DNA of 64,000 nt from Deroplatys truncata (GCA_030765065.1 CM060984.1:2840325-2904324), one strand, 5' to 3'; counted from the stretch's first letter, positions 51,411 through 62,463 are shown. Notes: generated from the sequence alone by a model not told the origin. Numbers and translations: made by a program.

Positions 51411-54400
51411 ACAGGGGACTATTGTATAGTACATATAGTTGAGAGAGACTCTGCGATGAATGGGGAATATTTTATAGCTACTACCACAGGAGAGAGGAAC
51501 CACAGGGGACTATAGTATAGTACATATAGTTGAAAGTGACTCTGCGACCTATGGAGGATATTTTCTGGCTAATACCTAAGGAGAGAGGAATCACAAGGGA
51601 CTATAGTATAGGATATATAGTTGAGAGAGACTCTGCGACCTATGGGAAGTATTTTATGGCTACTACCTCAAGAGAGAGGAACCACAGTGGACCATAGTAT
51701 AGTGCATATAGTTGAGAGAGACCCAGTGACCTATGGGAAATATTTTATGGCTACTACCTAAGTAGAGAGGAACCACAAGGGACTATAGTATAGGATATAT
51801 ATTGCAGAGAGTGACTCTGCTACATATGGGGGATATTGTATGACTTGTACCTCACGAGAGTGAACCAAAAGGGACTTAATATAGGATATATAGTTGAGAG
51901 AGACATTGCGACGTATGGGGATATTTCGCGTCTACTTTCTCACGAGAGAGTAACCACAAGGGACTATACTATAGGGTATATAGTAGGGAGGATCTGCGAC
52001 CTATGCGGAATATTTTATGACCACTTTCCCACGAGAAAGGAACCACAAGGGACTATAGTATAGGATATATAGTTGAGAGAATCTGCGACCTGTGCGGAAT
52101 ATTTTATGGCTATTCCCCCGCGAGGGAGGAAGCAAGATGAACTATAGTATAGCATATATAGTTTAGAGAGACCCTGGACCTATGGGGAATATTTTATGAC
52201 CACTTTCCTACGACAGAGGAACCACAAAGGACCCTCGTATAGGATATATAGTTGAGAGAGTTTCTGCGACCTATGGGAAATATTTTATGGCTATTACCTC
52301 AGGAGAGAGGAACCACAGGGGACTATTGTATAGTACATATAGTTGAGAGAGACTGCGATGAAGGGGGAATATTTTATAGCTACTACCTCAAGAGAGAGGA
52401 ACCACAGGGGACTATAGTCTAGTACATATAGTTGAAAGTGACTCTGCGACCTATGGAGGATATTTTCTGGCTAATACCTAAGGAGAGAGGAAGCACAAGG
52501 GACTATAGTATAGGATATATAGTTGAGAGAGACTCTGCGACCTATGGGAAATATTTTATATCTACTACCTCAGGAGAGAGGAACCACAGTGGACCATAGT
52601 ATAGTACATATAGTTGAGAGAGACCCAGTGACCTATGGGAAATATTTTATGGCTACTACCTAAGGAGAGAGGAACCACAGGGGACTATAGTATAGGCTAT
52701 ATAGTTAAACGGGACTCTGCGACCTATGCGGAATATTTATTGACTACTACCTCAGGAGTGATGAACCACAAGGGACTATAGTATAGGATATATAGTTGAG
52801 GGAGACTCTACGACCGTTGGGAAATATTTTATGGCTACTACCTTAGGAGAGAGGAATCACAGGGGACTATAGTATAGTACATATGGTTGAGAGAGACTCT
52901 GCGATGAATGTGGACTATTTTAATAGCTACTACCTCAGGAGAGAGGAACCACAAGGGACTATAGTATAGTACATATAGTGTAGAGACTCTGCGATGAATG
53001 GGGAATATTTTAGAGCTACTACATCAGGAGAGAGGAACCACAAGGGACTATAGTATAGGTTATATGGTTGAGAGAGACTCTGCGACCTATGGGAAATATT
53101 TTATGGTTACTTCCTCAGGAGAGAGAAACCACAGGGGACTATAGTATAGTACATATAGTTGAGAGAGTCCCTGCGATCTATGGAAAATATTTTATGGCCA
53201 CTACCTAAGGAGAGAAGAACCACAGGGGGCTATAGTATAGTACATATGGTTGAGAGAGATTGCGATGAATGGGGAACATTTTTAGCCACTACCTAAGGAG
53301 AGAGGAACCACAAGGGACTATAGAATAGGCTATATAGTTAAACGGGACTTTGCGACCTATGCGGAATATTTTATGACTACTACCTCAGGAGAGAGGAACC
53401 ACAAGGGACTATAGTATAGGATATATATTGCAGAGAGTGACTCTGCGACATATGGGGGATATTGTATGACTTGTACCTCACGAGAGTGAACCAAAAGGGA
53501 CTTAATATAGGATATATAGTTGAGAGAGACCTTGCGACGTATGGGGATATTTCGCGTCTACTTTCTCACGAGAGAGTAACCACAAGGGACTATACTATAG
53601 GGTATATAGTAGAGAGAATCTGCGACCTATGCGGAATATTTTATGACCACTTTCCCACGAGAGAGGAACCACAAGGGACTATAGTATAGGATATATAGTT
53701 GAGAGAATCTGCGACCTGTGCGGAATATTTTATGGCTATTCCCCCGCGAGGGAGGAAGCAAGAGGAACTATAGTAAAGGATATATAGTTGAGAGAGACCC
53801 AGTGACCTATGGGGAATATTTTATGACCACCTTCCTACGACAGAGGAACCACAAAGGACTCTCGTATAGGATATATAGTTGAGAGAGTTTCTGCGACCTA
53901 TGGGAAATATTTTATGGCTATTACCTCAGGAGAGAGGAACCACAGAGGACTATTGTATAGTACATATAGTTGAGAGAGACTGCGATGAATGGGGAATATT
54001 TTATAGCTACTACCTCGGGGGAGAGAGGAACCACAGGGGACTATAGTCTAGTACATATAGTTGAAAGTGACTCTGCGACCTATGGAGGATATTTTCTGGC
54101 TAATACCTAAGGAGAGAGGAAGCACAAGGGACTATAGTATAGGATATATAGTTGAGAGATACCCTGCGACCTATGGGAAATATTTTATATCTACTACCTC
54201 AGGAGAGAGGAACCACAGTGGACCATAGTATAGTACATATAGTTGAGAGAGACCCAGCGAGCTATGGGAACTATTTTATGGCTACTACCTAAGGAGAGAG
54301 GAACCACAAGGGACTATAGTACAGGATATATAGTTGAGAGAGGCTCTGCGACCTATGGGAAAGGTTTCATGGATACTACCTCAGGAGAGAGGAACCAAAG

Positions 54401-56157
54401 GGGACTATGGTATAGTACATATAGTTGAGAGAGACTCTGCGATGAATGGGGAATATTTTATAGCTACTACCTCAGGAGAGAGGAACCACAAGGGACTATA
54501 GTATAGGATATATAGTTGAGAGAGACTCTTTGATGAATGAGGAATATTTTATAGCTACTACCTAAGGAGAGAGGATGCACCAGGGACTATAGTATAGGAT
54601 ATATAGTTGAGAGAGACCCTGCGACCTATGGGAAATATTTTATGGCTACTTCCTCAGGAGAGAGAAACCACAGGGGACTATAGTATAGTACATATAGTTG
54701 AGAGAGACCCTCCGACCTATGGAAAATATTTTATGGCCACTACCTAAGGAGAGAGGAACCACAGGGGACTATAGTATAGTACATATGTTTGAGAGAGATT
54801 GCGATGAATGGGGAATATTCTATAGCCACTACCTCAGGAGAGAGGAACCACAAGGGACTATAGTATAGCTATATAGTTAAACGGGACTCTGCGACCTATG
54901 CGGAATATTTTATAGCTACTACCGCAGGAGAGAGGAACCACAGGGAACTATAGTATAGTACATATAGTTGAGAGAGACTGCGATGAATGGGAAATATTTT
55001 GTAGCTACTACCTCAGGGGAGATGAACCACAAGGGACTATTGTATAGGATATATAGTTGAGAGAGACTCTGCGACCTATGGGAAATATTTTATGGCTACT
55101 ACCTCAGGAGAGAGGAACCACAAGGGACTATAGTATAGGATATATAATTAAACGAGACTCTGCAACCTATGTGGAATGTTTTATGACTACTACCTCAGGA
55201 GAGAGGAAGCACAAGGGACTATAGTATATATAGTAGAGAGAGAATCTGCGACCTATGAGAAATATTTTCTGGCTACTACCTCAGGAGAGAAGATGCACAA
55301 GGGACTATTGTATAGTACATATAGTTGAGAGAGACTGCGATGAATGGGGAATATTTTATAGCTACTACCTCAGGAGAGAGGAACCACAAGGGACTATGGT
55401 ATAGGATATATATTTTAGAGGGTCTCTGCGATGAATGGGGAATATTTTATAGCTACTAGCTCACGAGAGGGGATCCACAAGGGACTATAGTATAGTATGT
55501 ATGTTGAGAGAGGTTCTGAGACCTATGGGAAATATTTTATGGCTACTACCTCAGGAGAGAGGAACCACAAGGGACTATAGTATAGGATATATAATTAAAC
55601 GAGACTCTGCAACCTATGTGGAATATTTTATAGCTACTACCTCAGGAGAGTGGAACCACAAGGGACTATAGTATAGGCTATATAGTTAAACGGGACTCTG
55701 CGACCTATGCGGAATATTTTATGACTACTACCTCAGGATAGAGGAAGCACAAGGGACTATAGTATAGGATATATAGGTAAGAGAGACTGCGACATATGAA
55801 GTATATTTTTTGGCTAACACCTCAGGAGAGAGGAAGCACAAGCGACTATAGTATAGGATATATAGTTTAGAGAGACTCTGCGACCTATGAAGTATATTTT
55901 CTGGCTAACACCTCAGGAGGGAGGAAGGACAAGGGACTATAGTATAGGATATATAGTTGAGAGAGACTTTGCGACCTATGAAGAATATTTTATAACTACT
56001 TTCGCAGGAGACAGTAACCACAACGGACTATAGTATATGATATATAGTTGTAAGAGCTTCTGCGACCTATGGGGGTTATTTTATGGCCACTACCTCACGA
56101 AAGGGGACCCACAAGGGACTATAGTATAGGATATATAGTTTAAGAGACTCTGCGAAC
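51411..56157. repeat. 91-bp satellite subfamily with TAGTACATATAG and GCGATGAATGG
   Basis: Two monomer kinds are intermixed. One has ATAGTACATATAGTTGAG, CTGCGATGAATGGGG and TTATAGCTAC. The other has ATAGGATATATAGTTGAG, CTGCGACCTATGGGAAATAT and TTATGGCTAC. Both share CCTCAGGAGAGAGGAACCAC. A higher-order repeat of about 1,626 bp (18 monomers) pairs 51,785-53,410 with 53,411 to about 54,660. Markers are GACTTGTACCTCACGAGAG at 51,842 and 53,468, TATTCCCCCGCGAGGG at about 52,111 and 53,736, and TTGAAAGTGACTCTGCG at about 52,431 and 54,060. An 86-type monomer is embedded at about 55,217. No gene is supported. Confidence 0.93.
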
Positions 56158-56363
56158 TAAATTTAACAAGGTCTTATTAATTAATAATCTTCGGCTTCCT
56201 AGGCTTTCATAACTAATATTGGCTAAACAAAATATACCAGATGAACATAAACCATGAGCAATTATTATAACAAAAGTTATATAAAATCCCCAAACATTCA
56301 ATGTTATTAAGCCTCCTACAACTAAACCTATATGAGCTACCGACGAATAAGCAATCAATGTTT
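56158..56363 (-). pseudogene. nad4: Nuclear mitochondrial insertion: fragment of nad4
   Basis: Read on the minus strand, this 206-bp insert encodes an uninterrupted stretch of NADH dehydrogenase subunit 4, a hydrophobic membrane subunit of respiratory complex I. It includes [34 protein letters not shown] and [15 protein letters not shown], the central conserved region of insect ND4 around AYSSVAH and [17 protein letters not shown]. It is only about 68 codons of a protein of roughly 440, with no start or stop, so it cannot be functional. Both ends abut satellite (CTCTGCGAACTA on the left, GGGGATATTTTACG on the right). Those flanks are adjacent in a normal monomer (GCGAACTATGGGGGATAT), so almost no satellite sequence was lost. 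No internal stop appears, so the transfer may be fairly recent. Confidence 0.9.
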
Positions 56364-57020
56364 TGGGGATATTTTACGTCTATTTTCCCACGAGAGAGGA
56401 AGCACAAGGGACTATAGTATAGGTTATATAATTAAGAGAGACTCTGCGAGCTATGGGGAATATTTTGTGGCTACTACCTCACGAGAGAGGAAGCTCAAGG
56501 GACTATAGTATAGGATACATAGCTGAGAGGGACTCTGCGATATATGGGGGATATTTTATGGCTACTACGTCAAGAGAGAGGAACCACTAGAAACTATAGT
56601 ATGGGATATATAGTTGAGAGGGACTCTGCGACATATGGAGAATATTTTATGGCTACTACTTTATGAGAGAGGAACCATAAGGGACTATAGTATAGAGTGT
56701 ATACCTGAGAGAGATTCTGTGACCTATGTGGATTATTTTACGACTACTTTCCCACGAGAGGGGAACCAGAAGGGACTGTAGTATAGGATATATAGTAGAG
56801 AGAGACTCTGCGACCTATGGGGGTTATTTTATGGCTACTACCTCACGAGAGAGGAACCACAATGGACTATAGTATAGGATGTATAGTTGAGAGAGATCCT
56901 GCGACCTATGGGGGATATTTTACGACTTTCCCACGAGAGAGTAACCACAAGGGTCTATAGTATAGAGTATATAGCTGAAAGGGATTCAGTGATCATAGGA
57001 GTAAGGAACCACAAGAGGAT
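56364..57020. repeat. Right edge of the satellite array
   Basis: About seven diverged 91-bp monomers with GGAACCACAAGGGACTATAG and GACTCTGCGA landmarks. The last is broken: after AGCTGAAAGGGATTCAGTGA it jumps to GTAAGGAACCACAAGAGGAT and the repeat stops at about 57,020. Beyond that I find no satellite monomer up to 64,000. Confidence 0.92.
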
Positions 57021-57294
57021 AGAAGCTGCACATAGATATGCCACGTAGATGCGCAGAAGTACCTAACAGTTTTTGACTCGAGGACCCATCCCTCTACTGG
57101 AGCTGTTCATGGAAAGTCAGCCGTCTACCAGACATCCCTGTAGTTATCACGAGGAATACTCTGTCCTTGGAGCAAGCATCCACGCCGTGCTTCCGGCACT
57201 GCCACAGCTGAAAAACACAGGAGCGCTCTAAAACATGAGAAAGAAAGGAACTTGACGAAAGGGAAGTCGTTATAGATGAGAAAGGGTTCGTCAA

Positions 57295-57415
57295 GGAAAA
57301 CCAAGCCAAGGTCGACAGGAATCGAATCCGGAGCTATGTCGCTTGTACACACGCTTCCATTTATCCCTCACCGCATCTTCGGGAGGCGCTTTACCACAGC
57401 AGGCAGGGGTGTGTG
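57295..57415 (-). repeat. Possible tRNA-derived SINE fragment
   Basis: On the minus strand, TGGTAAAGCGCC resembles a pol III A box and GGATTCGATTCC closely resembles a B box (GGTTCGAATCC). They are followed by TCGACCTTGGCTTGG and TTTTCC, a style seen in insect tRNA-derived SINEs. The two boxes are about 75 bases apart, longer than in a tRNA, so this may be a degraded or rearranged copy. Confidence 0.35.
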
Positions 57416-57960
57416 TTAACTGTAGCTCATGCGATGTATGCGGAGGGAAGAACTGTGATGACATTGCTAGGGCACTTCTCTGCAGAACGCCTGAGTCTTT
57501 GAGGGTGTAATGTATTTCAGTTTTACATTGCAGTATTTTATACAAGGTGTTGCGTACATTTCTTAAGGTTATACGACGAAAACGTGCTATACGGGTACTG
57601 AGTTGTGGCTCTTTAAGTGTAGGTTGTAATGATTCCACTTCCTTTAACGTGCAAGGTTACGCGACGAAAGCAGGTTTTACAGTAAATAGAAACAGCATGA
57701 CTGTTTAGACAAAACAAAATTCCTTTACTCAATTAACAATGATGCATTTGTCGTCGGAGCTTCGTCTCTCACTGTTTTTGCATTTGAAATTCAAGAGTAC
57801 TTTTACACCCGAAATGAATTTTCTGGAAACGTATTCGTATACACTAATAAGGCTGTCATTCTCGAAAGCCCTAGAAATAAGGGCACAATTAGTATAGTAG
57901 TATCTATTAAAAACGTAAAAACCTGCAGACGGGAGCGCGATTCCAATTCGTAACCCGCTG

Positions 57961-58026
57961 ATATGTCGGTTAAACTAACACACTGTCTTCAGGGTTCTAA
58001 TTCCTAACGGACGAGACGTATTATTA
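57961..58026 (+). repeat. 66-bp tRNA-like repeat core, copy 1
   Basis: The segment from ATATGTCGGTTAAACTAAC through ACTGTCTTCAGGG and TTCTAATTCCTAACGG to GACGAGACGTATTATT recurs inverted at 62,122-62,463, where it is split by an insertion. GGGTTCTAATTCC resembles a B box and GTCGGTTAAACTAAC a D-arm/A-box region, so it may derive from a tRNA. It is too degenerate to be a working tRNA gene. Confidence 0.6.
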
Positions 58027-58304
58027 TGTAATATTAAATTAGTAGTTAGGATTATAAACAGTATACCTTACAACTAAAGAAGACGCAGTACGTGAAAGAA
58101 CTGAAACAGAAGCAAATAGTCCTACTTAATGCAGCATTGTCATGCCGGTTGCCTATTCGAACAAAGACATGGTTATATATTAATATATGAACAATGTGGA
58201 ACTGTGCACGTAGAAGAGCACGCCACTGTATGCGCCACCTGTGATGGCATAAATGGAAGCGAGTATACCTACATCAGAAACTAATAAAACTGAAGTTTTT
58301 AACA

Positions 58305-58310
58305 TTTATT
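58305..58310 (-). terminator. Candidate polyadenylation signal of the chitin-binding gene
   Basis: TTTATT on the plus strand, which is AATAAA for the minus-strand gene. It lies 12 bases past the TGA at 58,322, so the 3' UTR would be very short; a later signal could also be used. Confidence 0.4.
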
Positions 58311-58321
58311 TGATGAAAGTG

Positions 58322-58767
58322 TCAGCGTATGACGACACAAGGCTCACATTTGCCAGGAGAGAGATACTCGGGGTGACACTTGGAACAGGACGGGTTCCGT
58401 AGCTCAGACGTCGTCTTGTTCCGGAACTTCATGACGCCAGCCGAGGTCACGTGGGCCGAGGAAGGCACCGCAATAAACAACACTGTATTGTTGTCCGAGG
58501 AAGGGGCGCTGTCCTCTGGGATGTAGAACATGTGGCGAGGGTCAACCACGTGGACCTCCAGCACATTCTGACTGACCTCTGCTTCGCTCCTGGGCGTCGC
58601 CGTTGCAAACAGTCTTTCCAGAAAGATGTTGTTTTGGTATTTGTGCGGTAATGTTGCTGATGGGGTGTTCCTGTTGCGAGCTCTGCGACTAGATGGCGCA
58701 GCGGTGCCTGTCTCAGGAAACCAATTTGGGTGCTGCAAGGCCCCGTTGTGTGCAGTTAGCTGCTTCA
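58322..58767 (-). CDS. Chitin-binding (CBM14-type) protein, last coding exon
   Basis: This exon encodes about 148 residues of the C-terminal tail and ends at TGA (58,324-58,322). It follows a good acceptor (TTGTTTGTTTTTCAG just above 58,767). The previous exon ends with one base of a codon and this one begins with the other two (G+TG, Val), so the phase fits. The tail has no second CBM14 domain that I can see. It is rich in Ser, Pro, Asn and Arg (AAPSSRRARNRN), then has a more ordered stretch (VLEVHVVDPRHMFYIPEDSA and NNTVLFIAVP), and ends in a cysteine cluster, CSKCHPEYLSPGKCEPCVVIR in outline. Low-complexity tails after one chitin-binding domain are common in insect extracellular matrix proteins. 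The joining to the CBM14 exon rests on splice sites and phase, not on transcript data. Confidence 0.72.
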
Positions 58768-59486
58768 CTGAAAAACAAACAACAGCATAAATCCAAACTT
58801 GGCATTTGAGTTGAGCTGCTCCAAGGAGAAGGACTCTAACCTATCCTTTTCATGGGAAATTTTTAGTTATTCTTTATTTTCTCAAAAATGTCTAAAGGTT
58901 TTTGTTAACTCTCTAATCATGAATTATTATGCCACATACGCTGGTTTCCTAAACCGGCGTTTATATCCGTTTCACCGGCAGCACTACTGAAGCGATCCGA
59001 AGCTATAATGATGTATTACTAACATTAATCCTTTCCGAAATATTCTTTATTATTGCTTTCAATTTTCAAATACTTTGTCCACCTTCTCAACCAAAAATCG
59101 ATTTTGTTTCATCCCCTCCTGATCATGCAAAGAGAACGGAATTTAAAAGTCATAGTATAGTGACCAGCTGTTAAAACATTTCACTTTTTCCTTGGTGGAG
59201 GGGGGTGGGCAAGATTGCTTCTTGTGAATTTTGACCCAAGAGAAGATCATCTTCTAACTTTTAAGTGTGAAATACTTGTTCTAGTAATTTTTCGTTTGCT
59301 AGAGCAATAATAACCAGTAGCCTAATTATTTCTGAAGCTTGGGGGAGGGGGCCCTGATCTTACTCTAACGTCGCAAGTTATACACCAAACAAATCTACAC
59401 TTCTCCCACTATCGCCTTAATATGAGTTGATGGTACTCAAAACATTCATTTTTTAAAGCGACCACAAAATAATATGTACTTGTTAC
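58768..59486 (-). other. Intron of the chitin-binding gene (719 bp)
   Basis: Bounded on the minus strand by a donor CCAG|GTAACA at 59,487/59,486 and an acceptor TTTTTCAG|TG at 58,768/58,767, both canonical GT-AG, phase 1. The sequence between is AT-rich with homopolymer runs of G (about 59,200 and 59,341). I see no repeat or gene in it. Confidence 0.72.
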
Positions 59487-59691
59487 CTGGATGTCTGTGG
59501 ATGTGTTCATCAGCAGACACAAATGGTTTGTCCCGCTGGCCGAGCAGGAGGTTGGCGCTGTAGTCGTTATGTGCCTTACTGCAGTCCACCATATACCAAT
59601 GATCGCACACCATCATGCGCTGTTGGAACAAGGTGGCATTGGGACACGTGTGCGTGAATCGCCGTCCTTCATTGTCACACAGGTGGTACAA
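59487..59691 (-). CDS. Chitin-binding type 2 (CBM14/peritrophin) domain exon, partial gene
   Basis: This 205-bp exon encodes the second half of a CBM14 domain, the cysteine-rich fold that binds chitin in peritrophic matrix and cuticle proteins. It reads LYHLCDNEGRRFTHTCPN, then ATLFQQRMMVCDHWYMVDC, with four cysteines spaced as in the family (C, C-PN-x-T-x-F, C-x-x-W, V-x-C), then ANLLLGQRDKPFV, a stretch I associate with a conserved insect single-CBM14 family. The exon starts right after an acceptor (TTTGTAG) and ends at a GT donor. The first half of the domain, with its first two cysteines and a GYYAD-like motif, must be in an upstream exon; I could not find it up to 64,000. The protein is probably secreted, but the signal peptide is not in view. 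The domain call is firm; a specific gene name is not possible. Confidence 0.85.
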
Positions 59692-60231
59692 CTACAAAGT
59701 GAAGCACAGGTTGTTATTCCGCAGAGAGAGTAGGGATGAGCAAGATGTAGTGGAGCCGAGAGATGAGGGACGAAAGGGCAGGTTTAGTGGAAGTGAAGTC
59801 AGGTGAAAAGAGGAAGATAAGTGTTAGTAAAAGGAGCAAAATACTCATTAATTAAATTGATTAATAGTGTAAAACACAATGCAATAATTGTAGGGGCATT
59901 TCTCTTTTAATGATAAGATACAGGGTATACCAAGATTCCGAAGAAAAAGAAGAAACTGCAACCATTAGCGGAGGAAATTCTGAGTGAGGGGCAGAATGGT
60001 TTTAGAAAACGGAAGTTATGTATGAATACAATTTTTACACCATAACTTACTTCAGAGAAAAGGAGCGAATGCAGTTTACAAACTTGTCTATTATTTTTGT
60101 ATTATAAAAACCTGATGTGATACGTTCATCTCACCTTCTCTATGGTCTATATTTTTAGTGGGTATACAAACTATTCTTAATAAAGCTTATTTTTATATCT
60201 ACTACATTTTTATGCAAATAAACCTTTACAG

Positions 60232-60810
60232 AAACAGCTGCATTACACATTTCGTTATAGAGAACAGCGATAGTCAATGTTTAACAACTGGACGCTATAT
60301 GCTGGCTCCATGACATTGCGAGAAACAACTGAATGCTGACACGACTTTTAAAGAATGACCAGTAATGAAAATTCGAACCATTAATAACGGATATCTCGGA
60401 AACCGCTGAAATCACAAAAAAGTTACTTGAAATAAATTGTGTGTTTTAAAGAGGTCTAATTTTTCATGTAGTACGCTTTCTTCTATCGCTTAACGTTTAC
60501 TAGTTATACAAGATTATACAAAATTTCTTCCTAATGAAGACAACTTCAAAGGTTATTCCCAGAAAATTCAAGCTATGCATTTTATTTGTCATGTAAATAT
60601 AATTAATATATGGTATTTTAATCAAAATCGTTAGAGGCATTTTTTAGAAAAGGGTTGTTTGGGGTGGGGGGTTTTCCTTAAAAATCTTCGTGTCGCATCT
60701 TCAGAAGATACTGAATCTAAATACTAGTTTGGTGTTTACCGACTTATTTTTGAGTTATGCTGTTGACGAACACACGCGCACACACAAGAGCCTTTTTCTA
60801 AAAACCTAAG
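60232..60810. repeat. Dispersed repeat, copy 1
   Basis: Segments recur in the same order and orientation at 61,598-62,010. Shared pieces are CTGCATTACACATT, TAGAGAACAGCGA, TTTAACAACTGGACGCTATA, ATCTTCGTGTCGCAT with GAAGATACT, TTTTGAGTTA and ACACACGCGC. Spacing inside the two copies differs and identity is patchy. The family is unknown; it is probably a non-autonomous transposon. Confidence 0.7.
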
Positions 60811-61597
60811 GGGACAACAAATCAGCGTACAATAGAAACCATTTTGTTTGTGATCAAATATTGCAGCGGAAAACGAAGAGGAGTCGCAAAACTCAATATT
60901 TAAATTGGAGGAAATAATAAAAGATACAAAATGCAAATATCAAGTGAGAAAACTGAAGTTATGACCGAGAGGGTAAAAGAACAAATGAGTGTGAAAACAG
61001 TTAATCGAACAAGTGGCAACGTCCAAACAGTCAGTGAAAGGGAGGTAAATATTGAGAAATAAAACAAACTTAATGGATGCATAAAAAGAGATTTTGGAAA
61101 AAATATGAGGAGGGAAATAAATAGGATAGTAGCATTGTTGTGAAATTGTGAGAAGTGAAGGCTGCAGGACAATGTTCGGAATAAGAGATGTGACGTACGC
61201 AAGCACTCTTATATCAGACCACGAAGAGCAATAGTGTTAATAAAGTAGATTATATTACAAGTTGGAGCAAAATGAAACATTACATTGCTGAGATGTCACA
61301 TCTTTTGTCTTACACCAAGCGATTAAATGCTATATCATCTTCATTTCTGCTGCTTCTGTAATTTCACTTCCATTTCAGTTTCTTCTCAATTCATAATTAT
61401 CGCCATTGAATTTGTATGTAGGTTATCTTAGATCAAAACATAACAGAATAAGATATAGGTTAAGTATACAATTAATTGCGATGAACTGAACTATGACAAT
61501 TTGTATTGTAAACAGATAATGCGGGCGCCATGTTAAAAGACACAATGAAAAGTTAAACCAAGTGGGGCTATCAAACACATGAAAATACTTGTTTGGC

Positions 61598-62010
61598 TGC
61601 ATTACACATTCCATTGTAGAGAACAGCGACAGTCGTATATTTAACAACTGGACGCTATATGCTGCCTTAAAATTACACATACTGTTTCCATGACAACTGA
61701 AAATGGACGAGACTTGAAAACAATGACAAGAATTGAAAATTTGATAAGGGATACCTCTTATGCCATAGAAATGCTTATTTTAACGAGATGTACGTTTCCC
61801 ACTTGCACAAAACTCTTTGACACGTTAGAGAATAAAAACTTTGCCATGTAAAGAGTAGTTGCGATGGATTCTCTTTGAAATCTTCGTGTCGCATGTTTCG
61901 AAGATACTCAACTTAAATAACAAGTTTCAAATTTATCCAAATTTTCACTTTTGAGTTACGCTCATCACATACACACGCGCGCGGATATTTTTCTAAAACT
62001 GTTTATTTGC
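61598..62010. repeat. Dispersed repeat, copy 2
   Basis: Partner of 60,232-60,810, about 1.37 kb downstream at its start and shorter by about 170 bp. It keeps the CTGCATTACACATTCC start and the ACACACGCGCG end. No terminal inverted repeats or coding capacity are evident. Confidence 0.7.
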
Positions 62011-62121
62011 ATTCACGAACCTCAAAACGTATATTTTCGGTGATGAAATCTCTGTATCGAATTTTTGGGTGAAATTCAATACCTTCTCTACCTGCTAGGT
62101 ACGTGGTAAACAAAGTAATAA

Positions 62122-62463
62122 AAAGAATAATACGTCTCGTTCGTTAGGGATTAGAACTCCGAAGACAGTTCAAATTCAAATTGAGTTTTATTTATGAATG
62201 CTCCTTAAGTACTATGGTCCTTGGCGTCCCATTCTATATTGGGCGTGAAAGACCGGTAATTTTGCTCAGAGGCCTCTTTATCAGGCTTGAGGTTCTTTTA
62301 CATGCCGTAAATCTACGACACGGAACCACCGGCTTTACTTCCCTTCCGAAGGAAGCCATGCTAAGTATTTTTACGCCCGAAAAATACATCGCCCTCCGCC
62401 GGGTTTGAACCCGCGACCTTGGGAACTAGTCTGAAGACAGTGTGTTAGATTAACCGACATATG
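62122..62463 (-). repeat. 66-bp tRNA-like core, copy 2, split by an insertion
   Basis: Outside 62,170-62,430 this matches 57,961-58,026 in inverted orientation: CATATGTCGGTTAATCTAAC and ACACACTGTCTTC on one side, GAGTTCTAATCCCTAACG and AACGAGACGTATTATT on the other. Copy 1 lacks the middle part, so it shows the empty-site structure. Confidence 0.65.
62170..62430 (-). mobile_element. SINE-like insertion (261 bp) with target-site duplication
   Basis: On the minus strand the insert starts with ACTAGTTCCCAAGG, has a strong B-box-like GGGTTCAAACCCGG (62,400-62,415 region), a GC-moderate body with GGCTTCCTTCGGAAGGGAAG and TAGATTTACGGCATG, and an AT-rich end with ATAAATAAAACTC and tandem TTTGAA. 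It is flanked by CCGAAGACAGT (62,159-62,169) and CTGAAGACAGT (62,431-62,441), alike at 10 of 11 positions. These features fit a tRNA-derived SINE with a 5'-truncated head. No A box is evident inside the insert. Confidence 0.6.

Larger units (their letters stand above)
57021..58300. other. Non-coding flank between the array and the chitin-binding gene
   Basis: Unique-looking AT-rich sequence with fragments of SINE-like repeats (separate entries). Open frames on the minus strand at 57,094-57,352 and 57,291-57,638 overlap each other and a candidate SINE and show no family motif, so I do not call them. No promoter or RNA gene is recognised. Confidence 0.6.

Noticed and set aside
1..57020. CRISPR array or other prokaryotic repeat system
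   Set aside because: Monomers abut directly with no unique spacers, the period is 91 or 86 bp, and the context is eukaryotic (introns, LINE, gypsy element, mitochondrial insert).
1..57020. Telomeric or subtelomeric identity of the array
   Set aside because: No TTAGG or TTAGGG tandem repeats seen anywhere in the window.
1..57020. Centromeric satellite with a CENP-B box
   Set aside because: No match to the TTCG....A..CGGG pattern in the monomer; centromere identity cannot be judged from sequence alone.
57961..58026. A working tRNA gene
   Set aside because: A B-box-like stretch is present, but acceptor and T stems do not pair and the same segment recurs as a dispersed repeat.
58451..58651. 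Plus-strand frame opposite the chitin-binding exon (also 59,491-59,806 plus)
   Set aside because: Antisense shadow of the minus-strand exons, which carry the domain signature and splice sites.
60736..61680. Minus-strand frames in the AT-rich flank
   Set aside because: Overlapping frames with hydrophobic, low-complexity translations (runs from TTT/TTA codons) and no splice or domain support.
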